Of a stretch of DNA of 64,000 nt, positions 46,861 through 58,900 are shown one piece after another; position 1 is the first letter of the stretch, and every line of letters begins with the position of its first letter. Below the pieces are notes generated by a model. The model was not told the DNA's origin. It saw only the letters and a program-made list of their open reading frames with translations, and searched no databases. This DNA comes from Trichuris trichiura (taxonomy: Eukaryota > Nematoda > Enoplea > Trichinellida > Trichuridae): positions 88,888 to 152,887 of the forward strand of contig JBAJFE010000003.1 in the NCBI GenBank assembly GCA_037903355.1, read 5' to 3'. A program made the translations under genes and the position numbers.

Positions 46861-47596
46861 GGGGAAAAAAGAACTAAATCCAAGAATGGCAATGCTGGAG
46901 CTTTAAAGGCATCAGCAATAGAGAATATGCAGACTTATCCAATAAAATATCTGGAACAAGATTTGAATGTCAAGAAAGGAATTTATGGTTACGGCGAACG
47001 GAAGAATCGCTACAAATGAGTCACAATTCGACGTACAATAGCAACTGAGATACCAGAAATTAGTTTGATATGCTTTATCGTAATTGACCTTACAAAGTGT
47101 TATTTTCTACCTCAAGCAGTGGATGTTGTTTTTGCAATATGGAAAGTAGGATTTTGAAAATCAATTCTTTAGAAAATATCAAAACTGGACAACAATGAAA
47201 TAACGGTCAAAGAAATATGGGAACGCGTAACACCAGAACGCAGTAAACACTTTGAATACACTTTGAAGTTTTCATGTGTGGACATCACAACTCATTAACC
47301 TTTTGTCTTGATATACTTTACTAGTTCACCCACTGACGACCTGTGAAGGTGCATCACCCAGAGGTTCCACAGTTCTTTAAAGAAATCTTTGACGGCATAG
47401 CTTCCAGAAAGATTGTTGTAATCCTGTTGCATTGCATAGAAGCACTTCGGCAGGCAGAGCATAAAGAAGATACTTGTGCTGGAAACTTCATATTTCATGT
47501 CATTATGGCCACAGTAAATTCATACTACCGACACAAACCTATTAGCTATCGCCTTTGACTAAGACCGTTTTCTGTACAATAATAATATTTCACCGA

Positions 47597-47703
47597 TGTA
47601 CTCTTTCTATACGGAATGTGGGTCCCGTTTAAAAACTTCTTATTTACTCCGGAGAAATAAAAGGTTTTTAAACGGGACCCACATTCCGTAAAGAAAGAGT
47701 ACA
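47597..47703. repeat. Near-perfect 107-bp palindrome
   Basis: TGTACTCTTTCTATACGGAA ... GGTCCCGTTTAAAAAC on the left is answered by GTTTTTAAACGGGACC ... TTCCGTAAAGAAAGAGTACA on the right. Even the centre (TTATTTACTCCGGAGAAATAA) is nearly self-complementary, so there is essentially no loop. Such palindromes are usually recent because they are unstable. Confidence 0.9.
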
Positions 47704-48944
47704 ACATGAAAATCCACTGTCCCGTACAAGAAACCACATTTACAAAAATATTTCACGAAATGAAAATTCACAGAATTTCTCAAAACTGTGCCTCAATTCC
47801 TTCCACACCAGTTAAATTTTCATTATGAACCATCAATAGTGGACAACTTTGCTGCAAACCTTTATCCCATCAAGACCTCACAAAAGCAAATCTCTTTGTT
47901 TAGTATCAGTGTTCACAATACCTTTCTCACAGATAAGCCTCGTCAAATCTTCAAATCTACAAAAGGTTTTTTATTCATTGATTTTCTTATAGTCTTGTAA
48001 TCATCCGTTCTGCCGGTTAGTAAATAAAAAAATATAGCTCTCTCGAAACCCTCTTTCTCTCTTTTGCAACCAGCTTATACATCACCTTTTATAGAAAGTT
48101 AACACTCTATATTGGCCACAGAATTGCTGAAAAGCATTAACGAAAATAAAAAAACACATTTATCAAGTTCTGACAACTCAGTCTAAAATAATGCTATGCA
48201 CCTGCAATAGCAACGACAGAAGTTTATTGACAGAATTGTGAGCCCTGTAATGCTGGATGTTCGCTAACGGTCCACACTAATATGTTGTCTTATTTTACTA
48301 GCACAGAGTCGTGTCGTAAAAATGAGAAACAGTAGTATATTAGATCTATGCATAAACTGTACAGTGTTTTTACGTTAAATGCGCAGAAAGTGAAGTTGCA
48401 ATGCTACTGGTGATGCAGTTGAGTATTCCACGTTCGCACAATCATCGTGAAGCATGTTGACGCTACCTTCGCTTTCCATTGATGCCGGAAGTGCCAACAG
48501 CCAGTTTTTGAAAATTTAGAACAAAGACAATTTGGTTCAGCACATTGCTCATTATGCGTTGACATATACAATATTAATCATGAAAGCTATTTTAACTTGG
48601 TTTCGGCTTCCACGCATCGGTATGAGTAGCATTTTACAGCTACAGTTGGGCAGAAGTTCCATTACTGCATCTTACCATTCCGAAGCACAGACAGATACAT
48701 TTGCCTATGTGACTCGCCGAACTGCTGCTGATTTCGCAACCTTCGCGAAGTAGACCGTACGCCTAATGTTTGAACCATATGCAGCAAGTCCTTTTTCATG
48801 CAGATACGCGAAACATTTGTAAGGTTTTGAGGAATGTGATTTTTTGCCGTGATTGTATTTTGTATTTTTTCGTTTTCGTATATCCACTTGACTGACTGTG
48901 TACAGTTTTCTTTGCAAAAGACTAATCTTTCTCCTTCGTTTCGT

Positions 48945-49130
48945 TAATGGGCGGAGACAAACGTCCAAACGCTGTTTGATAGCAAATTTGCACAACTGTT
49001 CTCACACTCGTTTCCAGCGCTTCTCCATCTTATCCACCTGCATGAACTTCGCCTTAACGGTGGCTCTGATGACGAGGAGAATTTTGTGACTGGGCTGCCT
49101 GGAAAATTCAATTCTCAGCGAGCACAAGTT
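48945..49130 (+). pseudogene. Possible relic of a Gypsy-type gag
   Basis: One frame reads LHELRLNGGSDDEENFVTGL followed by PGKF, which resembles the gag stretch LRRLAALFGG...AFVAGLPGRV of the intact element at 10293-11120. The match is short, a stop follows, and no LTR or pol relic was found beside it. Confidence 0.25.
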
Positions 49131-51211
49131 GATACATGAGTTTGTCTTCTTGAACGTGCCGTCAAAAAATTGGAAACATCAAAATCGTTTTTGAGTGTAT
49201 GGTTTTGGTGCTGATCAGTAATCTTGCGCAAGAGCTACGTGTGCGCGTGCTTTGAAAAATTTATGAATTATCTACTGCGACATTTGCATACGAAGCATTA
49301 CGGTGGCGGACATATGCGTTACTGGACTTCCTGTCAAAGTGAATGCGAAACGACAATTGCAGAAAAAGTGCTCCGAAGTTTCACACGTGCATGAAGAAAA
49401 CGTTCCTTCTTCTCTTCAGCGGTGGCCGAACGGCACGCGAAGCTCTCACGTTTACTGCCACAGAAATTTGACCTGTAGCACTTATGCATAGATCTAATAG
49501 AACTACAAAAGAAATAGTCGACATGATTTAATAGAGATCAACACTATAGTACAAATAACAACTGGAAATCGACATGACAATGATGTTAATAAAACACGGT
49601 TATTGGAAAAAGATGCATTTTAAAACAGGACTGAAGGGAAAATATAATGCAGCAACCGGTTAATAGGACATGTGTAAGTCAAAGAGCCGTAGACGTCATG
49701 AACCGTTATGTATTGACTCTTAAGCAGCGACCTTTAATTAAGACTCCAAAGTGAAAGCTGTAATGTTTGAATATTCCGGAGATCAGTTCCTCTATTTTAC
49801 GAGACTTGACGACAGCAGCAGTATAGCCAAATATTAAATGTATAGGTACGAAATATGAACGTCATGACAATTGGCGTAAAGATTCTGTAAACTTTCTGAG
49901 TGATTGCGGAAAGTGCTATAACGAAGATGTTTTCTGATCCGTCGTTGACACTGTGTAAATAAGCGTGGCAATAAATGAAGCGACGATGACTGAAAGCCAT
50001 ATTTCATGCACACAGAGTCCCATGTGTGTTCAGAACATCTAGGAAAGGAAATGTTCGATGAATACACAACTCCCGTTGCTTACAAACTGTTTCCGTCAAA
50101 ATGAATAACATAATATGTAACCGGTTAGGCATATACCAGCTACTCAGTTTTCCTTCGACGAGAATTTCATTGTCTTCTGGAATGAACATTTTTCCTTTCT
50201 TCTGAGACGATACTGAAGTTTGCGAAACTGCAACTTTAGATAAATTATCGGAACGCACGCGCAGCTTTTACGGTGCCAGCATGCGTACTCTGTGACCCAT
50301 AGCTGAGGTGTTGTTGGTCTTCTTCTTCTTCTTCGTCTGTCATGCGTTCACTGTACGCTAAAGTTTAGGTATTCTGTTTGGCGATGATGCTTCCATGCAC
50401 TTTAGGTATATCAATCAAGCGATGTTTACTCTCTTCTGTGTGAAAATCAGAGAATGTTTACTTCAAGCAAGTGATTATGTTTGAGCGTACGAAACAAGCG
50501 TGACCAATCTTTCAATGATTAGTTTACATATTCCACCGTAATAATAGGCCTACAGGTTATCTAATTTTCAAAGTATGTTTCAATAGCGAACATTCGATTT
50601 TCAAGCCGTCTCTTTTTCCTACGTATCGTTATACACAGATACAGCAAATACTACACAGAGTCACATGGACGTTAGGTTGACGTCTTATTGACTATACTGC
50701 AAACGGCCCTATACTTGCACTGTTCTTCTCTCCACCTTCTTACTAAAACTTGAAACTTCTACATCCAAATTAGAATTGCAATAGAATTCTGTTTCACAGA
50801 AGTGCTTATATGGAGATAACGCGTCGATATACATCTTCCTGAATTAGTCACCGTTTCCAAAGAGCTGTTTTCTGTCTAAGCGTTTATTTGTGAAGTAAAA
50901 AACACACAAATGGATGTGTCCTTTTTCGGTGATTCACTTCGAGCCCTTAAGAGGCCACTTAAGCTCTCAACTGTTGTCTTCTCAGCTTCTTCGTTTTTAT
51001 GTTGAAAGGAGAAATATATTTAATCGTTTCATTGATTTTGGTTAACTCATTCAGGTTGAATTTGCTCTTCTCCATCTTGTAAATGGTACGACAGACAGCA
51101 TATAAAAATATCTTAGTTTTGTTATATCTGTAGAAGTAGTTTATGCATGCATAGTAGTTCAAATACGTTTTCGTATGGTATTACTTTAGCTTCATGCCAT
51201 CTTGTTAGATG

Positions 51212-51219
51212 ATCTAGAT
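51212..51219. repeat. hAT target-site duplication, left copy
   Basis: ATCTAGAT here and ATTTAGAT at 51435-51442 flank the MITE. Eight bases with one mismatch is the hAT hallmark. Confidence 0.8.
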
Positions 51220-51434
51220 CAGTGTTTCTCAACGTGGGCCCTGGGTCCCCCTGGGGGGGGGGGCTGAGAGATTTTAGGGAAGCCCTGGAAGCCAGGGGGC
51301 CTGGAGGATAATGCGGCAGGACATTGTCCCAATAAGCGGTGGGTTCTTACAAGGATTAGGGGGCCCTGACAAGGCCTAGGGGGTCCTGACAAGGCCTAGG
51401 GGAGCCCTGGGGCAAAAAAGGTTGAGAAACTATG
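51220..51434. mobile_element. hAT-type MITE, 215 bp
   Basis: The ends are CAGTGTTTCTCAAC and GTTGAGAAACTATG, a 14-bp terminal inverted repeat with two mismatches. Eight-bp near-identical target duplications flank it. The inside is GC-rich and built of short direct repeats (GGCCCTGACAAGGCCTAGGG and variants). It has no coding capacity and would need a hAT transposase from elsewhere. The CAGTG-TTCTCAAC end is common in animal hAT families. Confidence 0.88.
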
Positions 51435-53939
51435 ATTTAGATAATTTATTTTCGATTCGAAACTTTTAAAGGATCAAAGCCTGGTTTCGAACTGTTCTCT
51501 TATGCGTTTAGCATCGCAGTCTAGCTTAGGATTAACTCCGCTGTAGTTATAAATACTTTGCTAACGGACTTTCTTATGTAGTTATACGTTGCGATAAATA
51601 ATTTCTTTCGAAGCTGCACGCGGTGAGAGACAACGAACATACTCACTCCCTTCCTTTGCATAACACTAAATTGACCCAGTTCTATTAGCCATTAGAAATT
51701 AGAATAACACCATTCGCCTATCGGTAAAATTAAATAACGATTTCTTTGGTTTCTTGAAACAACACTCATAGACAATTTTCCCTGACCTTTATCATAGGTA
51801 ATTTCATAATGCGCCTACTTCACTGTCGCTAACATTCTAGGTAGGAAATATATTTTTAACCATTAGAAAAGGTACACGTCTCCGTTCCTCTCAACTAGTT
51901 TTTACTCAGAATCTGAATAGCAATTGAGAAGCGGAACTCCAGTCCGACAGAGGACGAATGTGCAAGAAAGCAATCTTCTTTCGTTAACACACTTAACATA
52001 GATGAATGAACATATGGTTCTGCAGGTTGAAATTACAATTTTTTCCTTCATTTGCTCTTCTGTGATTTCCACAATGTGATCCTCGCAATTTGCCTTCACT
52101 TCTTCAAGTAGTCTGAAAAAGAAAAGCTAAGTGCAAATCATTAAAATTAAAGCAGGAGAGAAACTTTTCAGCGATTCCGTCTCCAACTGTACGAGCTCAT
52201 TAGAAACCTTTCAACTGTGAGTGTTGCAATGATAGTTTATCCTTTCTGATGACATCCAGTTCATTCTAGGATAGGTTGACTCCATTAATTTCATCTATAA
52301 TTAGACTTGAGTAGGGAACAATTTCAGAAGATTCACCTTCGGTGTCGTTCTTGTTGATTAGATGAGCAAATTTTCCGGAAAGGTTAAATCTCTTTACTAT
52401 TTGTTGTGATGTAACCTCAGAAAGGCTTAGTGAACCTATAACTTTAAGGAAAGCACAATTTTTTTGTAAAACACTCACGATAGCGCTGCTACTTTTTAGA
52501 GTGGATACCTTCACAGCTTTATCCTTTGGCCATCAAGACGGGATTAACATAAATCACAATACTTCCACAGATACAGATTTTTATAAGAAATCGACAAGGT
52601 GATTTCCGTGAAACTTTATTAATGACCTGCTTCTTGAACAAACAACGTATAGCATCGTAACTAGAAAATTAGGTAGACTATTCCCTTAGCCACATTTCCG
52701 CAAGCTTAATGTAGCCATTAGAAATGCTGTCCAATTTTTTTTAAGGAAACATTATATTCAGATTGGCAATCTTAAGTTATCGGAAGCGTTTTGTTGTGCA
52801 GCGATACAATCAAAAATCCCTACTGCACATGAAATAAAGCTAAAATATTCGTTGCTTTCGTAGTCACTCGTCGCTTCATTTGTCTGAACTTAAACACGCA
52901 CAACGGCAGATCGGTAAGCTTCTTCTGCAAGGTAGATTCTTTCAGATAGGACACGACTCATGATCTTACGGACAGAATGATTGATAACTGGCTTATGAGT
53001 TCTCATTCTTGATCTTCCCATAGCTTCTTTCCGTTCTTTGTGATTGTACCTATAAAAATACCAACACACGCCCTACCAACGAATGGATGAGCAAGTTGTT
53101 AGGAAATACACAGAGAATACACGCGGTTAACTTCCGTGACACTCTACTCCCGTCGTCAGCGTAACACATGGAAGGGATTCACTCAGTTAAAAATTTACAT
53201 ATGCCTCTGAAGGGAACACTGGGTGTGACTATCTCAGTGTAGTGCAGCAGCGGTATTTACTGACGAGTTTGATTCACATATCACTAACCTCTGTACCCCT
53301 CGCCTCCATTGGTATTTGCACTAATGGGAATGAATAAGCCCTATTTTATGTCTGATAGATGGAAGTTGTTCTCTCGGGTTGTGATCATCGGCAATAGGTC
53401 GAGTGAACACTGAACAGAACGGCCATGGAGGCATTCTTCGTAATTTCCATGATCTTCTCGACCTGAATGAATGAAGTTGTCCTGAATGTATTTTTTTCGA
53501 CCCCTTTAGCCTGTCCTCAGCATGCATGTACTGCTTGAACATTTTCATATGATTTGGGACCTTTTAAACAAAGCGTGGCCGGTTTGGCATGTCTAAGAGA
53601 CGTTGCAAGCACATTTGATTTGCTAAGCTGCCATCGCTGTCCTGTCAAAAGGAACGTGATCTTGTCACTTGTTAAAGTCGAAAGAGCGTGACAGGAACCT
53701 TTAAAGTGTATTACGGAGTTAAGCGACTGTCCTATGCATTTGACCTGTTCACTTCGTTATATTAGGGAATAAACAAGACGGAATGAGGTTTTGTTGTACT
53801 TCCAGGAATAGGTAGCGGTAAATCGCTCAATTTGCGAAGTATGATAGATTTAAGGAAACTTTTAGGGTCACCGTCGTCAATTAGTGTGGGTGAGATGAGA
53901 TTCAAGTTAGAGAGTTAAAGGGTCAGGTCACAGTTACAG

Positions 53940-54720
53940 AGGGCCTGATGGACCATACCGGTGCCAATACCTCTTTTTATACAAATGGGATGTTGGGAGA
54001 AAAATCCACATACCTGTCAGAATGGATGGGTTTTCTGAATACAACACTTTTAAGCTCACATCCTTCCTTAATCATCAAGATGTCTAGGAATGCTAGCCTG
54101 CCGCTTAACTGTTCATCCATTATTAACGTAATTTTTCCAGCTGAAAGATTATTTAAATGGCTTAGGAAAAAATTCTCTATCCCAGTGCTAACTCAGGCGA
54201 AAACGTCATCTACATGTGTCTTGGAAAAGGAAGGATTCATGTGACTGTCTGCGAGAGCAAATGCTGTTTGCTCCAGGTGTCCCATGAGCGCTTCAAGGAG
54301 AATTGGCGAGAGGAGGTGGCACGGAAGGAAGAAACGGTCTCCAAACTTAAAATAGTTGCCCTGTCGAACGCAAAAGGCTACCAATGTTTTTCAGTGGAAA
54401 GGTGTTACTTTCATCTGACAAAAGATTGCTCTTACAAAGCTTAACATGTCGAGCAGGATTTTAAGTATGTAACTTATTGGGACGTTAGCAGAGAAATCTT
54501 TAACATTGTAACTAAATATTACATCCCTGCTCATCCATTCATTAGTAGGGCGCGTTTTGATTTTTATAGACTCAAGATGTCTGTGCAAATAGATTCACAA
54601 TTGAAATCTTTGGTAATGCCACAAAATGAAAAGATAAATACACCGACCGCAATGAAGATTACTAGTAATGGTAATGACACTACCACAGATAAAGTTGTCT
54701 CTCTTCTCTGTGAGCACGTT
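53940..54720 (-). pseudogene. Degraded Penelope-like reverse transcriptase (copy B)
   Basis: On the minus strand a single frame from 54588 to about 53980, broken by only three stops, follows the Penelope-type reverse transcriptase in order: FSYNVKDFSANVPI (fingers, compare DVKxLFTNVPI), YFKFGDRFF ... LSPILLEALMGHLE (motif with LSP), HVDDVFA (active site, YVDD-like), HLNNLSAGKITLIMDEQ ... LAFLDIL, and FRKPIHSDRYVDFSPNIP (thumb). The endonuclease part was not identified downstream. The low number of frameshifts suggests a younger death than copy A. Confidence 0.75.
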
Positions 54721-56602
54721 AAAAAAGAAGTTTTATTGTCTGAGTTTCACGGCGCTCCTCTTTTCCCATCTTCAGTGGAAACGAAAGTGAACGTTAAAGC
54801 ATGACAACTACGGACGTCAAAATAGCTGTTGCTCGATAAATTGTTACGGAAGCTTAAAGTGTTGAAGATAATTTTCACACCGTCATTTTCATCTTCAAAA
54901 GCTGTTGAATTCATTAGTTTGCAACGTGGATAGTTTTTCTTTAGCTCCAATCTACATTATATAGTAGCGGTACACATTTCACTTAAGCAAATTCACAAGT
55001 GCAATGATCTCTATTTTTTTACTTGAGTTCCTTTATCACGCTTTAATCCACATGATAGGGTGATAACAACCCACGGAGTTCACTCATCCATACCGTATTT
55101 CGTACGTTTTAGCGGTAAACTGTGTTACCGTGTAGCGAAGAAAACTTAATTCAGCTTCGCCAGTGCAAAACGTAATTCTCAACATAGTAATTGATCATGA
55201 ACGGTTTCTGATCGTTGTTGTACATTTTCGATGACCGATGAGGTTTACAGCGCTCGCTCTCTTACTCCATTAAGAATAAGTAGTTGTAGTCTTCCTTGAT
55301 GGTTTTGTACAGCTGAGATTGTCATCCATCCGCTCTCTTTTGACAGATTCTCTTTATTATCTCTCATGTAGTTTGTTATCAGTTGTTCCACTGTAGGAAT
55401 CAGAGTATTTTCCTTTGACTTCCAACACAGCCTAGGCTTATCGGTCCGTCGACTGATCTTCCTGATAATACATCTTATCTACACCTTCTGAAGAAAATCT
55501 TGAAAGCCTTTTTCTCCAAGGCGGTCGTCCTAAAGATTAACGAGTAAAAAGCTGGAAGGCGTGGACGCAGAATCAGGTACCATGCCCTTACCTTCTCTCA
55601 TTACCAGCCTAGTCGCATGGTTATTCTTTTAAACAATTGCTCCGCCGTAATGCAGTTTTAATCTGAGATGCGCACCACAACAAATACTGATTGTTTTCCT
55701 TGCCATTTTTTAAAATAATTAGTGTTAACATCGAATAGTAATGACGGCGGTGATGCGAAACGAATGAATTGATCCGTATCAGCAGATTTATTATAGATAA
55801 ACTTACGAAAGGTACTTTAAAACTTCAGGAAAAATAGTCCACGTTGCAAACTATAAATTTAGCAAGCCACGAAAAGAAAGAACGGCCAAAACAATGGGCG
55901 TAAACGTACCAACAGTCAAACCAGTTTAAATACTCAACTCTACTAGCAGCTTTTCAGCGAACACCGATTACAAAATCTTTGAGCATAATTTAACGTCCAC
56001 CTATAAGTCCACTGAAGATCGGACAACAGAAGTCCGTATAAGCCTCAGACACTAAACGTAATTATTTTCCGAATCTTCAAGTCCTTAGAGACGTAGAGAC
56101 AACAAAAAGAACCGTTAGCATACATCCAGCATTCAGTAAGCATAAACATTTAACAACGAGATAACACAATACATATAGCAAAACAAATCTTATTAAGACA
56201 CAGAAAAGAATGCAATTTCATTCCACGCTGCTATAAAAGTGCAAGCGGAAACTGTAATTAGCGTTGGCTAGAGCAAAACTTGAAAATGCAAGAACAAAAG
56301 GCGGTCCGCAGCGCACCACAAAACGAAATCGTCAACCGCTGCATGCGAGCAAAATACTGCACTGGCGAGAAACTGTCTCTGCCGTCTATAAGTCGTTGAA
56401 GGGGACAGTGCTCGCCCCTCCCCTGAACGAAAGTAGAGAGGAATTTACGTGTCTTCTTCCATTTCGTGTAACACGAGAAGGGAGAGCATGTATCTCTCAA
56501 TGGGTTGTAATGACCCCTCCATTGATAAGGCTCCTGGGGGAGGGGCAGCAACTTGCCTGCCCTCATAAGACGGCTGCAAAAGGGCACTAAGCGCCCCTAC
56601 TG

Positions 56603-57178
56603 CGCGGGTAACCGCCCCACCCTGTCTTTGAAGGGACAGGAGCGGCGAGTAACTGCCCCTCCCATCTTTCGAGGGGTAGGAGCGGCGAGTAACCGCCCCT
56701 CCCCTCGTTCGAGGAGCAGGAGCGGCGACGAACCGCCCCTCCCCTCGCTGAAGGGGGAAGAGCGGCGAGTAACCGCCCCTCCCCTCGCTCGAGGAGCAGG
56801 AGCGGTGAGTAACCACCCCTCCCCTCGCTCGAGGAGCAGGAGCGGCGAGTAACCGCCCCTCCCCTCGCTCGAGGAGCAGGAGCGGCGAGTAACCGCCCCT
56901 CCCCTCGCTGAAGGGGGAAGAGCGGCGAGTAACCACCCCTCCCCTCACTCGAGGAGCAGGAGCGGCGAGTAACCGCCCCTCCCCTCGCTCGAGGAGCAGG
57001 AGCGGCGAGTGAGGAGCAGGAGCGGCGAGTATCGCTCGAGGGCAGGAGCGGCGAGTAACCGCCCCTCCCCTCGCTCGAGGAGCAGGAGCGGCGAGTAACC
57101 GAAGCCGCCGCCCCTCCCAGGAGCGGCGAGTAACCGCCCCTCCCCTCGCGGAGCAGAACCGCCCCTCCCCTCGTGTCC
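56603..57178. repeat. GC-rich 40-bp minisatellite, about 14 units
   Basis: The unit AGCGGCGAGTAACCGCCCCT CCCCTCGCTCGAGGAGCAGG repeats with an exact 40-bp period through about 57000. The section 57001-57178 has truncated and shuffled units. Variants replace CTCGAGGAGCAGG with CTGAAGGGGGAAG. The minus strand has repeated GGGG-A-GGGG runs. A lone related unit (GGAGCGGCGAGTAACCG) occurs near 57261. The open frames through it are a by-product of the repeat and not evidence of a gene. Confidence 0.95.
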
Positions 57179-58130
57179 CAGAGCAGGTTACTGATCGCTC
57201 CACTCCTTACGGATGGTGCAACAGCGGCTGCTTAGCCGCGCAGCGCCTTCCCGAAGGTGTCGGAGCGGCGAGTAACCGCTCTGACGACCGCGAAAATGCA
57301 TGCACATGCAAGGAACCACCTCCCATCCCATCATGCAACAAAGAAGTGCGGATCGTGCATTTCCAATTGCTTCAATAACCAAAAGACAAGCAGAACACCC
57401 GTACAGATATGCTAACATGCATAATAATGCAAGAGCATACTTGCCATGCAAAGTACATGCACTCTCGCCGAAAATGTGAAGGCAACGAACCAAAAGAGCG
57501 AACTCGCATTCACGACGAACATGTGCATCATGCAAGCTTGAGGCCTATACCGTCTTGGCTAAACAGGAAGCTTTTTCTTTCCTATCAAAATTTGTATACT
57601 TTTCATTTCTTTTTACGGACTCGCGTTGAATATCAGACGTTTAATAAGGCAGTTAATATTGAGAACAAGCTATTAACCGTCTTCACCATTTTTTTTAAAG
57701 CCATTGCGAGGCAACAGTATACGGTTAAGCACTCCCGGAGGATGAACGGAAACCACCTTACAGGCGACGTATAAACAATCGTTCATCTTTCTTTGTCGGC
57801 TCAGATATTTTATGGTGCCACGATTTTGAACATTGTTTTTATTCTCGTATTAATAAATGTTGTTAAACATTGTAGCCTTTTTCGTTGTTGACCATTATCA
57901 TTCTCTTTCATTGCTTTAGTCCTCTGAAAACTACTATTTCTCCTCTTTCCTCAAGGAAAGCCACAGTTGATTGAAACCAAAAGAACAACACCTTTCTATT
58001 TCCGTTTTCTATTGAGAATGTCTATAAAGCCTTGAAGAAAAGATTTGCGCAAACAGAGTATGGTAGATCGTACCATTCTAAACGTATAAGTGATAGAGAT
58101 TTTTGGAACCGCTGCGAACTGTAAGGAATC
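57179..58130. other. Spacer between minisatellite and Penelope relic
   Basis: The first 300 bases are rich in GCATGCA-like words (CATGCACATGCAAGG and similar). No gene, RNA or repeat boundary is supported. Confidence 0.4.
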
Positions 58131-58149
58131 TTATTTCATGAAAGTTTAA

Positions 58150-58900
58150 ATTAGAAAATCTTCTGATAGAATAGTAGTCGCGGTGCATAGCGAACTGAAT
58201 AGCGAAGTTGTCTTTCATAAACTGGAAATTGTGGAATGGACAGATGCACATGAGATAAAAGTCTATCGACGCCTAACGAATTCCACTATGTGTATAAAGT
58301 ACTCATTGCCCAAAGCTGACGGTACTTATACATACTATCGCATCCTGAACAACAAGTAACATTAATGTTAAAGACTTTTCGATAGAGCAAACAAGGGTAC
58401 TGACGTTTTAACAAAAGTGGCTTAGAGAAAAGATTGCGGCACTAGTAGATCCACGATAGGACAAGGTCTCTCGTCATGTAATACGGCTGGATGGGAGAGA
58501 AGATCTAAAGTTACCTAGCTAAGAAAGTGAACTTTATGAATTGTTCCAGAGCTCAAAAAGGCCTTAGTCTTACGACAATGCGATGGGAATACTTTGGATT
58601 AGTGCACTGCAATAGTCTACGAAGTTAGGGGTGAGCGTTCACCCTCTTATATTGGAGAGATGAGAAATACCCTTCCCAACAATTTTAAACAGAAGGAAAA
58701 GTACTTTCGGCAATGTAAGAACATCAAAGATAGGCTCAAAAGTCTAAATAAAGGTTAGGCTGGGAAATCTTTATATCTGGTTCAACGAGCGCTTCTGGAA
58801 AAACCATATCGGCATCTACGCTCATCCGACATACGGCAAAAACGCTGTCCCGCGAAATCCTAACGAACTTTGCATAGGAAGGCACTGTATACTCATAGAG
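58150..58900 (+). pseudogene. Degraded Penelope-like retroelement (copy C)
   Basis: A frame at about 58170-58350 reads FHKLEIVEWTDAHEIKVYRR then LTNSTMCIKY, matching the reverse-transcriptase thumb (FLD...VYRKPTNT...I.Y). About 300 bases further, SPSYIGEMRNTLPNNFKQKE (near 58640-58700) resembles the GIY-YIG YIGETGRTL segment. Spacing and order fit a Penelope-like element; identity is low and stops are frequent. Confidence 0.45.

Noticed and set aside
56445..57203. 252-codon minus-strand frame through the minisatellite
   Set aside because: It is a product of a GC-rich 40-bp tandem repeat; no start context, motif or unique sequence supports a protein.
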